DNA of 64,000 bases from Cryptomeria japonica (lineage: Eukaryota; Streptophyta; Pinopsida; Cupressales; Cupressaceae). The stretch is from assembly GCF_030272615.1 (NCBI RefSeq), contig NC_081412.1, forward strand, positions 545,792,202 to 545,856,201. The letters are read 5' to 3'. Positions 26,001 to 38,000 of this stretch are shown in pieces (the first letter of the stretch is position 1; the number at the start of each line of letters is the position of its first letter). A program made the position numbers and the translations under genes. The notes below the pieces were generated by a model. That model made no database searches. It saw only the letters and a program-made list of their open reading frames with translations, and had not been told where the DNA came from.

Positions 26001-29000
26001 ATTTCTTGCCTTGTCCTCCTATTCTACTCTAATTACTATTCTATCAACTATATTCTAACTTTTCCAACTATTTACAACTCTTTCTAATCATCTAAAAATT
26101 AACCTTTACAAAATGAAATGCCTGGGCTTATATAGTGCCCACAATACAATTTGATGGCTTAGATCAATTCAAGATCAATGGCCAAGATTTTACAATGAAA
26201 ACCCTAATTAGGGTTTGTTACAACCATTACATAACATTTAATGCTTGACCAATGATAAAATTGTATTGCTTGGACACATGTCCCTTCTAGAAAAATCGAC
26301 CAATGGATAGCCGGGGTAGGTACATCGGAGTTTGTGCCACCTTCCATGAGTTAAGTACATTGAATCTGGACATGCTGAGGTGGACCACACTGACTGGAGG
26401 AGTGATGACTGGGATGCCACCTCATCTGACACTTGTAGCTTGCTAGATATTCAATTTGATGTCGTTGAGAGGCTATCTTTAATTAACTCTTGTCCTAACT
26501 CCTTTTGTCCTTGATGTGCAGGATGACGATGTACCTCGCCTTGGAACGCTGGATTGAAAGGGGTCGCCCATGTCCTGGCTTGATCGTTCTGGCGAAGACC
26601 GTCCTTGATCCGGCTTGATTTTCCTTGATGAGATCTCCATTTGAGGCCTACACAACATTTCAAAATTAGTACCATGATTTTGCAATACATAACATAAATT
26701 AGAGAGCAAATTTTAGGAAACTTAATGACAAGTCCTTTATTAATCATTTCCTAAAAAAGACTGAGCTAAGGCAAAACAAAATTCCAAAATTCAAAATTAA
26801 GGAAATGACGATCAACGTTCAAAAATCAAAACAATAAATCCATATCGTCATACCTCTTTGAGAGCTTAACTCTAAAATGCAAAATAAAGGAATTCGCCTA
26901 GGCAAAATTTGAAATTCGATAGTCTTGATGTGATCTTCAAAAGAACGTTCCTCTTATCAACTTCGCCACCCTTCAAGTCTTGGACGTGATTTCCTCTTCA
27001 AGTTAGCAATTTCGCCATCTTTGATATGTCTTTGACGTCCTAGGCAACTTCGCTCAAATGGAAACTTCAAGTTCGCACCACCTTGCTTTGAAATAAAATT
27101 CGCTCCTTCAAACACACTCGCACCTCTCCCTTTGATCGCATTTGAATGATAAAATGGTGATGTGAAAATGAAGATTCTCACCCTCCCTTTATAGCGCTCA
27201 CCTCATACTTACCTTAAGGCCGACTTTGTGAAAATAAAGCAAATTAAACGATTTTTTTAAATAACAAGGCCGACTTTTATAAACCAATAAAATACCAAGC
27301 GCTCCTTTTGATTTTCTATTAATTAATAAATAATTAATTAAATGCCTTTGTCATTTAAATTAACAAATTCGATTTTTTACAAGGCAAAATAATTTAATTA
27401 ATATCAAGCGCAATATTTAAATGCCATTTAATTGAATTTTCAAAACTTATCGAATTTTAGCATTTAAATAAATTCAAAAATGTTTGTTTAGCGCCCAAAA
27501 ATGAAAAAGTGGGAAGATACGTACCTCATCGCCCTGGTCCCTGACTGAGGGACAGGAGCGATCCATCAACTTTGTCATGACTCTTGCAATTTTTACGTCC
27601 AAGGTCCTCATCTCCACGTTGATTTTGCGATGTTTGTTGGGTCCTTCAAGCTTGAATTTCTTTCTTGTGCGAACAAGTGCATCTCATGACCATTATCGCC
27701 CTGGTCCCTTGGAGAGGGACAGGAGCAATCCTAAGGTTTTCGCTTGAAATTCTCCATTTTGATACGATCCTTTCCTTGTATCATCTTCCAAATGCCATTT
27801 AAAACCTTGTGCGTCTTTGTCTTAACGTGATTTTCAAAGAATATCATGTGTTTTGCCTAACATCGCCCTTGTCCCTTGGAGAGGAACAGGAGCGATCTCC
27901 ATGTCTTCACGTTCATCTTGTATCTTTGACCTTCGAACTTCCATTGTAAGGCGAATAATATCATTGCTTGTCCATTCCACGCACGTCCCACTTGCTTTCA
28001 TGAGGTGTTTGGATGTTATAAGGATCATCGCCCTTGTCCCTTGGAAAGGGACAGGAGCGATCCATGTCTTTTCTCCGTTTTGAGCTCAAGTTGGTAACAT
28101 TTGACCATGGTTCATCGTTTATCGTCTTCAAAATAATGTCTTTTTACCTCGTCCATCCTCGCCTTGACTTGCCTTTGAAGGAGTATGAGTGTTTTTGCAA
28201 TAATCGCCTTGGTCCTTGTCCAAAGGACAGGAGCGATATAGACTCCTTAGCTTGATTAATAACATTTGGACGTTAAAAACCCTTGAATATCACTTTAAAA
28301 AGATGTCTTGAACCTCGTGTGACCTTGAAAAAACTTTGACTCAACGTAATTTTGCATGAATTGATCAATACACTCAATATCGCTCTGGTCCCTTCCTGAG
28401 GGACAGGAGCGAAGTTCAACATTGTGAGCTTGTTCTTGTTTTTATCAACTTGCAATTATCTTCAATGCGTGTAATGACGTCCTTTCGATCCTCTTGGTAG
28501 CTTAACACTTGCTTGTCTTTTGAAATCGATGCCTTAATGGAAATATCGCTCTGGTCCCTTCCTGAGGGACAGGAGCGATCCTGGGTCTTAGAGTGCAAAT
28601 CCCTTCAATGTGACGACCTTGATGCTTGCGTTCGATTGAAAATGCCTTGAAACGTCCTTTGCTTCCTTGTTCATTGTCTTGGAAGGTCCTGAACTTGGAG
28701 GAACGGCATCATACTTATCATATCGCCCTGGTCCCTTGGAGAGGGACAGGAGCGATCTTGCTCTTGTAGGCTCCATCTCACTTTGTCATCTTCGAAAATT
28801 ATATTCAACGGATTCGCAATGCCTCCTTTCATTCCTTCGAACATAAAATTTGCTTGATCTTTGCCCAGATCGTACCTTATGAAGAATTTCGCTCTGGTCC
28901 CTTGGTGAGGGACAGGAGCGCATCGCCTTGGTCCTCCAGTGAGGGACAGGAGCGAAATTCGCTCTGGATCCTTAGTGAAGGACGGGAGCGAAATTTGACT

Positions 29001-32000
29001 TTTCGCACTCTCTATCAGGATAACTTTTATGGAATATAACATTTAAGTATAAGTGTCTTATACTTTAAGTTATATTCTATATATACTTTCAGGATGTTTG
29101 AGAGTGGTTTCAGACCTCCAGGAGTTATATTGCAAAATCTAGTTTTTGGAGGTTTTTTCAGTTTCCAGACTTAGTCAAATTTCAGGATCAGGGCATTCCA
29201 GACTTAGCCAAATTTCAGGATCAGGACCTTACTCAAGCCGGACCTGCTACCCTGTTGATCTCCCCGACAACACTTCAAGTTATATTCATTTGATAAAATA
29301 TACCTCTTTGGACCTTTTCACATCGTCAAGACGTTAAAATCCTGCAAGGACAAAGCAAAATTGGATTTGTAGCTCCGGTCCTTCACTGAGGGACAGGAGC
29401 GATTTTTCCCCTACAGGCCAAAATAACATGATTTTACACATTTTAACACTTCACAAGGCGAAAACAAATCATTTGAAATGCCTAGGATCAAAAATCAAAA
29501 AAGTCAAAATTTGGTCAAAAATATTCAGTTGGACAAAAATTCACATTTCATCTTCAACACTTAGACAAATTTAAGCTCTGCATTCAAAATTCCAATTGAA
29601 AATAGACCATTCTGGCGAATTCATTTCATTCAAAATTTGCATTCTAGAAAAGGAAATTCAAAAAGCTCCCAAAACCGACTGGATTCTGGCCTGAAAAGAC
29701 GGTAATTAAAACCCTAAGGCTTGACCCTAAATCCAGACAACTAACAAACTAACAAAACCCTAAAAAAGCAAAGCGAAAACGAACAAAACGAGCAAAAAAC
29801 ATGGGTCCCCATTTGCAATGGGGCGATGTGTGAAAACGTCACAACAGATAGGTTGGCAAGTACTCTACCATCAGGTGCTACTATCGTTCTAGTGTCTGCA
29901 TCATAGTGTTTGGCACACTCAACTGTCAACTCATTGCATTGGATGGCCAGAAGGAAACCTGCTGCTTGTATTATCCCGCTCTCGATCATCTTCTTTGAAA
30001 ATCCGGAAGTTTTGCTTGTGTACAAGGGACCCTGGAACCTCTTCATGTTGAATTGCCCTAAGTTGGTACCTCCTACATTGCTCCACAATGATGTTATCTT
30101 CAACTCGAACATCACTCCCTTTGAATCTTCCTTGATAAGAGTTTGTCTTGTGACTGTTGTTGCCTTTGGGGCTGCCATGCTCTACCTGAAAGAGTTGTCT
30201 AAGTTAGGGTTTTGATATGTCTTTAATGTCCACAATAATGAAAGATGCACTTAGGTTAGCAATTCCTCCTTAAAATCTTAAAAAATCATTTGAATTTCAA
30301 TGAATTGCTAAAACCCTAGGTGTAGGTATAAACCTTAGACTGTGAAAAAAAATCATACTTCGTTCAAAATGATCATTAAATTTCAGTGAATTTCAATTAC
30401 AAGACATGAATCCTCAAATGAAGGGTTTTTGAAACAAATATTTTTAAGAATTTAATCTCTCTGAGTCCTTTGAAACCTCTATTTTTGACTGTAATATCAC
30501 AGAATCAGACCTGGTCCTGATGAAACTGCTTCAAAAAATGTCAAATTCAGACCTGATATGACTGTTGATGAATGCCTAAATGATGCTTTTATTGAAATAT
30601 GCCAGTCAACTTTGTCCATTCTGCTCCAACAATGGATAAATGTCACTTTAGCAATGGGAGATCACTGATGATCTGATGTAAGATTGTTGCCTAAGGGTGA
30701 TAAATTTGCCAATCTTAGAAGAAGAGTTGCTGCTGGAGGAGATCACTGATGTTTGGGCGAACAATTTGCTTTGATTGCAATGATGAATTAACCTTATGCC
30801 TGAATGGAAACAAGATCGCTGCCCTGCCTAATTAGAATTGTTTCTCTTAGAAGACAATTCGCTGTTTGCAATGATTGTTGATCAAATGAAATGATCAACC
30901 TTATCTTTATAGGTGTTGAGAGGGTATGTCTTTTGATATTTAACTTGTTTCTTCATTGGATGTTTTACAATTGATACTTCCAAGACATAAGGTGGCCGAC
31001 TTGTCATTTAATTTAAATTTGAATCAAAATGTTCACTTCTTAGGTGGGCCCCCCCTTTCAATCTTAAGCGCTCAAATACATCTCCCCCTTACTCGATTTT
31101 GAAAATCACAAAAAGTGATCAGAAGTTTGGTTATGCATAGGAAGTTCGGGTTTTAGAGGCCTCATTGACAGTGGTCGGGTTTCTTGGTGCTCACTGGAAG
31201 TGGTTGGGTTTCTTGGGCCTCACTGATAGTTCACGTTTTTGGGGGGCATTTGCTATCACCAAAAATGGTCGGACTTTTAACCCCGTACCAGCATTGGCAA
31301 TTAGGATGTCAGGCTTTTAGGTAGGCATTGACAATGCCTTATTCATGAGTATAGCCCTTTAAGTGGAAGCAGAGACTTCCAAATGCCTTCGAATTTCGTT
31401 GATCATCGTTTGATCTCTCCTTCTATCTTGTTTATCTCATTGAATTCGCCTTCCTCTTGCCTTCTCCATGTTTCAATTATCACCTTTTGGTCTTTCATTT
31501 GATCAACCTCAACAAATCGTTCCATCTTTCACCTTAGATCGGGATTTCAAGTCTTACTAGCTCACCCAGCATGGTTGGACTTTGGGAACTCAACTGGCAG
31601 TGGTCGGACTTTGGAAGGTGCATTGACAATGGGAATGTTAGGTTGTGGACTCAATCCCTCATTGAATGGTCGTGGATTTGAGCTTGGACTGGAAATCATG
31701 CAATAAGGTCATGGATTTGGTGGTCCACTGACAGTGGTCAGGGTTCACTCCTTACTGACAGTGGTCGTGGATCTTGGGGTGCACTGACAGTGACGACAGA
31801 TGTCTATCTTTCTCACTCAATTACTTTGTTTAAAGCTTTTCAAGTCATTATCAGAAGATTTCATTCATGTCAATCATCACTATCTCTCAAACATCACACA
31901 TATACTTCAAGAAATCTTCCTTTCACCAAGCGCAAAGACTTCCAGATTTTGATCAGGCTTTTCATGGATCACAGGAAATGCCTATGAGTAGGTTGGACTT

Positions 32001-35000
32001 TTGAGAGGGTCACTGACAGTGACCTCACTTGCTCAATTTTGTGAGTAATGGCATTCACCTCACCAACACCAACAGTCTTACATCATCAGCAAAGCTTCTC
32101 CATGGTGGTTAGGTCTTCATTTTGATTGTCTTGCATCTGGCATCTCAATTCCTATGACTGAGATTAATACTTGCATTCATTATTTCCATCTCTGATGATG
32201 ATGATCAAATGAAACGATCATCATATATTGTTCATTGCCTTGGTGTTAGGGGCTAAATCAACTCAACCTCATTCAAACTAAGGGATCTGATTGCTACCAA
32301 ACTAACCTAAGACCTAAAACTGAAAGCGAAAGAGGGGGTCCCCATTTGTGATGGGGTGATGTGTGAAATGGTCATAACAGAACCTAACCCTTAAATGTTT
32401 TTATACTGAACCTACAAACCGAACCATCGAACCTCAACCTGAGCCCAAACCCAAACCAGAAACTTAGAAAGTTGTTTTAAAACTTTATTTCTGCTTTTGG
32501 GGATTTGGTTGGTCCAAGCTAGCCTGAAATAAATGTCTTGTTCTCCTTCCCTGCTTTTGAATTTCCCTCCAAATTAGCATCACACAAATTGGAGGGTCAT
32601 CTAGCCACCCACAATATCTATGGTTGTTTCCAAGCAATGCTAGATCAGAATTTGGTACCTTAAGCAATCCTTTCTTTTTAAAGGTCTTTATGTGTACACT
32701 AATTTTAATTTGGCAATATTTATTCCTCTTTTCTCCTCCCTTAAAATTTTCATTTTTATTGTAGATGTCCGGTCTTGTTATTTAACTCTTGTTTGAAAAG
32801 ATTTACACATTTAATGTTTGCTTTCATGATATTTATTTTGATTCTATTTTGCATTCATGTGTTATTAAATAATTGTCAAGATTTTAGGGCTTGCAGATAT
32901 AATTTTTTTATTCAATTCAGGTGTACATTTGCCATTTGTCCAACCCCATTTGCATGCGTTTGCAGAAAATCAACCGCTGTATTTATGCTTTTATCTTTAA
33001 GTTGTAAGGATAAAAATCATCTTTATTGCATATTTGCATATTTGATTACTAGGGTCATATGAGATTGTGTCCCCAAGGTTTCCCTGGTTACCTCCATTCC
33101 TTACATGTTTCAGGTACGTCGGGAGACCTAGGAAACATCACCTTAACTGTCCTTGATTTTTGGCAGATGTAGATTTTCAAAATGGGGCAGTTGGAGGAGA
33201 AACACACTCAGTGACATGTATGAAAATAACACCAAAAACAAAAAATACAAAAATAAAAGAGAAAGAAAGGGTGTGGTGGGCCCATAAAGCGTTCAATACC
33301 CTGTTTGAAACCCTAACCTCTTAGCCTTTGAAAGACCATCCATAAGCCACCATTTCACTTGCATGTTGCAGCAGTTGTGAAGGAGAGGGATATAGGGAGA
33401 TGAAATTTTTTTTTTCATGTACTGCTAGATTGAATCAATGAATCTTGAAGCTTTATATCTTGACTCATGTGAATTCGTTGACTTCTATTTAAATTTGCAT
33501 ATTGCAGCAGTTGTGAAGGAGAGGGATATAGGGAGATGAAATTTTTAATTTTCATGTACTGCTAGACTTGAATCAATGAATCTTGATGCTTTATATCTTG
33601 ACTCATGTGAATTCGTTGATTTCTATTTAAATTTAAATTTTTAAACTCTATTGATATGGTTTATTTTAGCTGCTATAATTTCCTACTATTATATATTGAT
33701 ATTATTCTTTTCTTGATCTATATTTTGAGTTTTATTATTTTATTTGTTTCTTGAATTGCTGTACACCACCATTTCCCCCAAAACACCTCCTATCCCTTCC
33801 ATCCCTGAAATACGTCTCCACTTTTATTGTAATTCTTGTCTTGGAAATGCTGCAAAACTTAGCTGAATAATATTGCAAAATATGGATTCAAAAGACAATA
33901 ATAAAATTAATGGTGACGGTAAGAATATATAAACTTGAGATCAAATTATTTTCAAATATATATTAATTCCTGTAAACTGTCTCATTGTGCTAAAATCGTC
34001 ACTAGTTCATGCACAAAACAACAGGTTCAAAGGATATCCTCATCTTGCTTTTGTGCCAATCCGCCATAGAATCTTACAAATATGGGAAGCATCTACAACA
34101 AATTATGCAATCGAGCATGGCCTAAATTAGTTAATGTTGGTGTTGGAAATAAGTCACATCCGGACCAACGATGGACTGGTCCAAGAGGGGCCAGTAGCTC
34201 AGTGGTAGAGCACTCCAGCAGCGTATGGAAGGTCCTAGGTTCGAGTCCTAGCTGGTCCATGTCTCAACATGGTATCAGAGCTAGGTCCAGGCTAGGAGCC
34301 CCAAGCACACGAGAGGTGTGGCTTAAGGGGGGGTGTTGGTGTTGGAAATAAGCCACACCCGGACCAACGATGGACTGGTCCAAGAGGGGCCAGTAGCTCA
34401 GTGGTAGAGCACTCCAGCAGCGTATGAAAGGTCCTAGGTTCGAGTCCTAGGTGGTCCATGTCTCAACAGTTAATGGTCTCGCTTTTGTTTTCAATATCTT
34501 TTCACATGCGGTCAATCGCATTACAAAAGTGAGATCCTATTATTGAAGGCATTTATGGTCAAGAGTGGACTGTCTGACTCTCAATCAATTGTTTTAATAT
34601 TCGTCACAAGGAGCAACCATCAACATTCTATGTACTCTTCATTCATGGTTAAACCTTTTGAGCATTATTTTGATAAACAAATCTTGAATTTTTACAACAT
34701 CCTTGTGTGGCTGGCATTCTCCCTTGCCTTTCACAACATCTCCAGACAAAGGTAAAAAGTTATTTGTAAACATTAACAGAAATTAAGAAAATCTTAGAAT
34801 TATGAGTCTAAAGAAATTGAAGAAGTTAGACACATATCTCACAGGTCTATTTTTATTGCTTTCATGGTCGTTTCTGTCCTAGCATAATACAGTATACATG
34901 TATGTAACACATACTGTTGAAATTCTATGCTAACTAGGTTTTTTGCCTTTTCTTTTAAGCTAATACTGTTTTTTTTTCTTTCTGAGTTTGAAGGTCACTT

Positions 35001-38000
35001 GTGATGTATGTTTGTTGGGAAGAGTTTTAAGTGCTAGTGAGTCTACTTGTCAGTACTAGTGACATTTTTTAATGCTTAATACTAGAACAATATTGATGTT
35101 TTTTAATTACTCATAACTGAATTTCCTTAATAGTTGCATTTGCTTTCTCAGATGTAGCTGAATTGCCTTAATTGTCCTATTTTCTTTCTCAGACATATGG
35201 CTTCTTATGGCTATTCTAAGTAGCAATTTCATAGCTAGGAAAGTTATTGTATAGATTTGATTCTTTTAATATCTGTCTGTGATGTGATTTATTTCTTTAA
35301 ATTTCCCAGGAAATCAATCTCAAAGCCCGCTTATTGGAAATGGGGTATGCTGGAGAGGAAGTATCTTTGGCCATTGAAAGATATGGTATGTCAATCTATG
35401 AACTGAAAGTTTGATTGGAGCATTTAGTGGATTGAGGTATTGGATATTACTTCTAAAGTTTGTCTTTACTACTCAATATCAAATTTATTTCCATAACAGC
35501 CTAAAATATAAAGCTTCTATTTCTCGAACAATAGTATATCAGCCTATTAAAGGAGATCTAGCAGCACAGAAAGTGTATAAAAGGCAAAGTAAAAGAAATC
35601 TATTGCATATACCCATTGTTTTAAAAATTGACCAAGTTATGGAAAGCTTTATTAGTTCCCTTGTATCTTTACAAAAGGCAGTTGGAAGATTGATATTATA
35701 CAAAGATTTTTTTAATATAAATTAGTTTGTGTGCAGATTCATGATTTTGGCCTTGTTGCATAGTTCGTTATGACAAACTAAAATTAAATCGATTTGTTTA
35801 GTGTTTGAGTATATGACTGTTACCATGATGAAGGGAACATTGCATATATGTGGTTTAGAATTGTCTAGAATTTCATTAGGAGTTGTCATTTTATGAATAA
35901 ATTGATTTTTTAATTACCATCTCTGGACTTCTTATAGGATCTAATAATCACATCTTTTATTTATGCTAAAACTTGTGTTGCAGCCATTAAGTGTTGATCA
36001 TGCCTCACGAGTCGGCCTAGGCCACAAATAGCTGATGAAAGAGTGTGAATGCCATTTATTGCATGCATAGATGGGGCTTGAATGAGAGTTGATTGGTTAA
36101 TTCCTGGTAGAGGTTAACCTCGAACCCTGTTTATAGACACTTACAGTGGATATATGGCACCAAAAGGTTGCATAAATATGTGCACATTATTCCATAAACA
36201 AGCATCACAATCTTTATCATCCATGACGGAAGAAATGTTCCCTGATTTTGGTATAACAGGTTCAATGCACCTTACAATTCTTTGCATTTATGTGCTGTGG
36301 CTGGGATGGGAGTTGAGCTAACTTTATAGGGGAGTCGTTTAGGCGCTAGATTTGTGGTATAGGAGACCTTGCTCTTTTTTCTAACTGATGATTTCATATT
36401 CCAAATATAAAATATGAAACTGAGAGGTTTAATATGTTTTCAGATGCATTTCTATAGATTTGGAGATGATTTATCCTTACTTGGGACTAAGCTATGTATA
36501 CCTATGTGGCTGCATCATCCTCAGCAAAGCTTTAATATATTAGCCTTTTTACTGTTCGTGATTATGTAATAGTTAAGTGGGATGTTGCTGGTGATCTAGA
36601 CTGTTCCTCAAATATATGTCTCATTATCTACAGTTTAATTCTGAACTGCTCCCAAAATATTTCCTAGACTTGGATGATCTTAATGTCATCCAATATTTCA
36701 GTGCTTTTGTCAAACTTTAAGCTTTGATTCAACTGTTCAATAGATTTCTCCAACTTCTTTCTTCAAGAAACGATCTCAAGCTCCTGTTTTTCACAATTGG
36801 ATTCCTTTGCCTTAAGCTGATCCCTTATAACCTCCTCAATCCATTTTGCCTCTTCTATAATTGTATTTTCAGATCAACAATCATTTTATCCGATTTTTCA
36901 GTACTCTGTTTTAGTTTTTCATGAGCTTCACTATCCTCTTGAATTTATACCTTTTGTTTCAAAATTCTTTCCTTAAGTTTTTGGTTTTCTCTGTAGGAAT
37001 GGAGTTCTTCCTCAAGATCTACTTCCTTTTCATCTTCATTGCACACCCCTTTTTCTGCTTTCGCTTTGTCTTTATTATTCTTTAGTTTCATTGCCATGAA
37101 GAGTATTTCTCCTCCACCAAAACTTGAACTTTCTTTGCTGCTTCCCTCCGATGAGCTATTATCTTTTCTTGAATAAAGACTCTTTTTGTATTTGTGAGAA
37201 TTCTTCTTCCTCTTTTCATATTGACCTTGTTTGTGGCTCCTCTTTTGATGAAGCTTTCTTCCTTTCTTTATGTAGTGATCCTCTTCTTCCTCGCTGATTT
37301 CATTCTTATCCTATGGACATTTAGAACCAAAATGTTCTATTTTACCACATTAAAGCATTTGAATGGTAACTTACCTTGATATTTCCCGGATCCTTTCTTT
37401 AGCTTTCTCATGAAGTGAGCTTCTTCTTCATTTGTTTCACTACTTGAGTTCTCATTCGGTTCACAAACTTTATTCTTTCCCTTTCTTGAAGCTTTGAAGA
37501 CAGCCTGCCTTTTTGATGGTTTGTCTTCAATCCTCATTTCATAAGCTTTGAGAATACCATACAGCTTGTCGTTTGTCAATGTGTTTAGATCTTTCATTTC
37601 TTCAATCGACAAAACTTTGGAATCAAATCTTAAAGGCAAGGACCTTAGTACCTTTTGAACAAATATGGCTTCATCAACTTCTTCACCAAGACCTCTTATT
37701 GTATTTACAATCTAATTAACAGGAAGCAAATAAGAGGCTATATTCTTTTCTTCATTCATTTTGAGGCTTTCAAATTGTCTTCAATGGGTTTGAAGCTTTG
37801 CCTTTTTCACTTTATCATCTCCTTCATGGATATTCTTCAACTTATCCCACATGTACTTAGTGTTGATGTGTTTTTTATGCACTTCATACACAAAATAAAA
37901 TACCAAGTATTTTATCCTCACTTGAACAAAATCCTCTCGAATGCTAAGCTATGTGATCATACGAGGTGACTCCAAGGTTTCCATTGTCAGTTCTTGATGT

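Larger units (their letters stand above)
25272..29846 (-). mobile_element. Solo LTR, 4.6 kb, TGTTGTGACG family, with hairpin array
   Basis: In minus sense it starts TGTTGTGACG at 29,846 and ends CACGTCAACA at 25,272. The target duplication GATAG is perfect (25,267-25,271 and 29,847-29,851). The flanking coding sequence continues in frame across it. U3 (29.8-26.2 kb) holds twelve copies of a nested hairpin module; the promoter has the telomere-motif palindrome (26,199-26,216) and TATA box (26,128-26,134). Confidence 0.93.
34135..34468 (+). mobile_element. TRIM element with tRNA-like sequence in both LTRs
   Basis: It is a complete 334-bp miniature LTR retrotransposon. The 135-bp LTRs (34,135-34,269 and 34,334-34,468; about four differences by hand count) begin TGTTGG and end CAACA. 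The primer-binding site TGGTATCAGAGCTAGG follows LTR 1 at once (34,270) and a purine tract AAGGGGGGG (34,325-34,333) precedes LTR 2. The flanks are a perfect GTTAA duplication (34,130-34,134 and 34,469-34,473). The interior is only 64 bp with no coding capacity. Each LTR contains a 71-nt tRNA-like segment in sense orientation. Confidence 0.95.
12478..35309 (+). other. DRM: DRM giant intron (22.8 kb)
   Basis: The intron is bounded by donor GTATTG and acceptor atttcccag. It holds two nested solo LTRs, a decayed element ORF, a further LTR portion, a TRIM element and several hundred-base stretches with no recognisable content. The flanking exons join in phase 0. Confidence 0.85.

Noticed and set aside
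27528-29403. Regularly spaced palindromic repeats resembling a CRISPR array
   Set aside because: The spacing is 165-177 bp with related, diverged spacers, lies inside a plant LTR with a 5-bp target duplication, and there are no cas genes. It is a tandem array.
34188-34258. Genuine tRNA gene
   Set aside because: The anticodon arm lacks a proper 7-base loop and U33, and the sequence is duplicated as part of the LTRs. Annotated as tRNA-like instead.
34082-34351. 89-codon ORF containing ASSSVVEHSSSVW
   Set aside because: It is a translation of the tRNA-like LTR; the same peptide-like string appears at 51,760-51,948 for the same reason.
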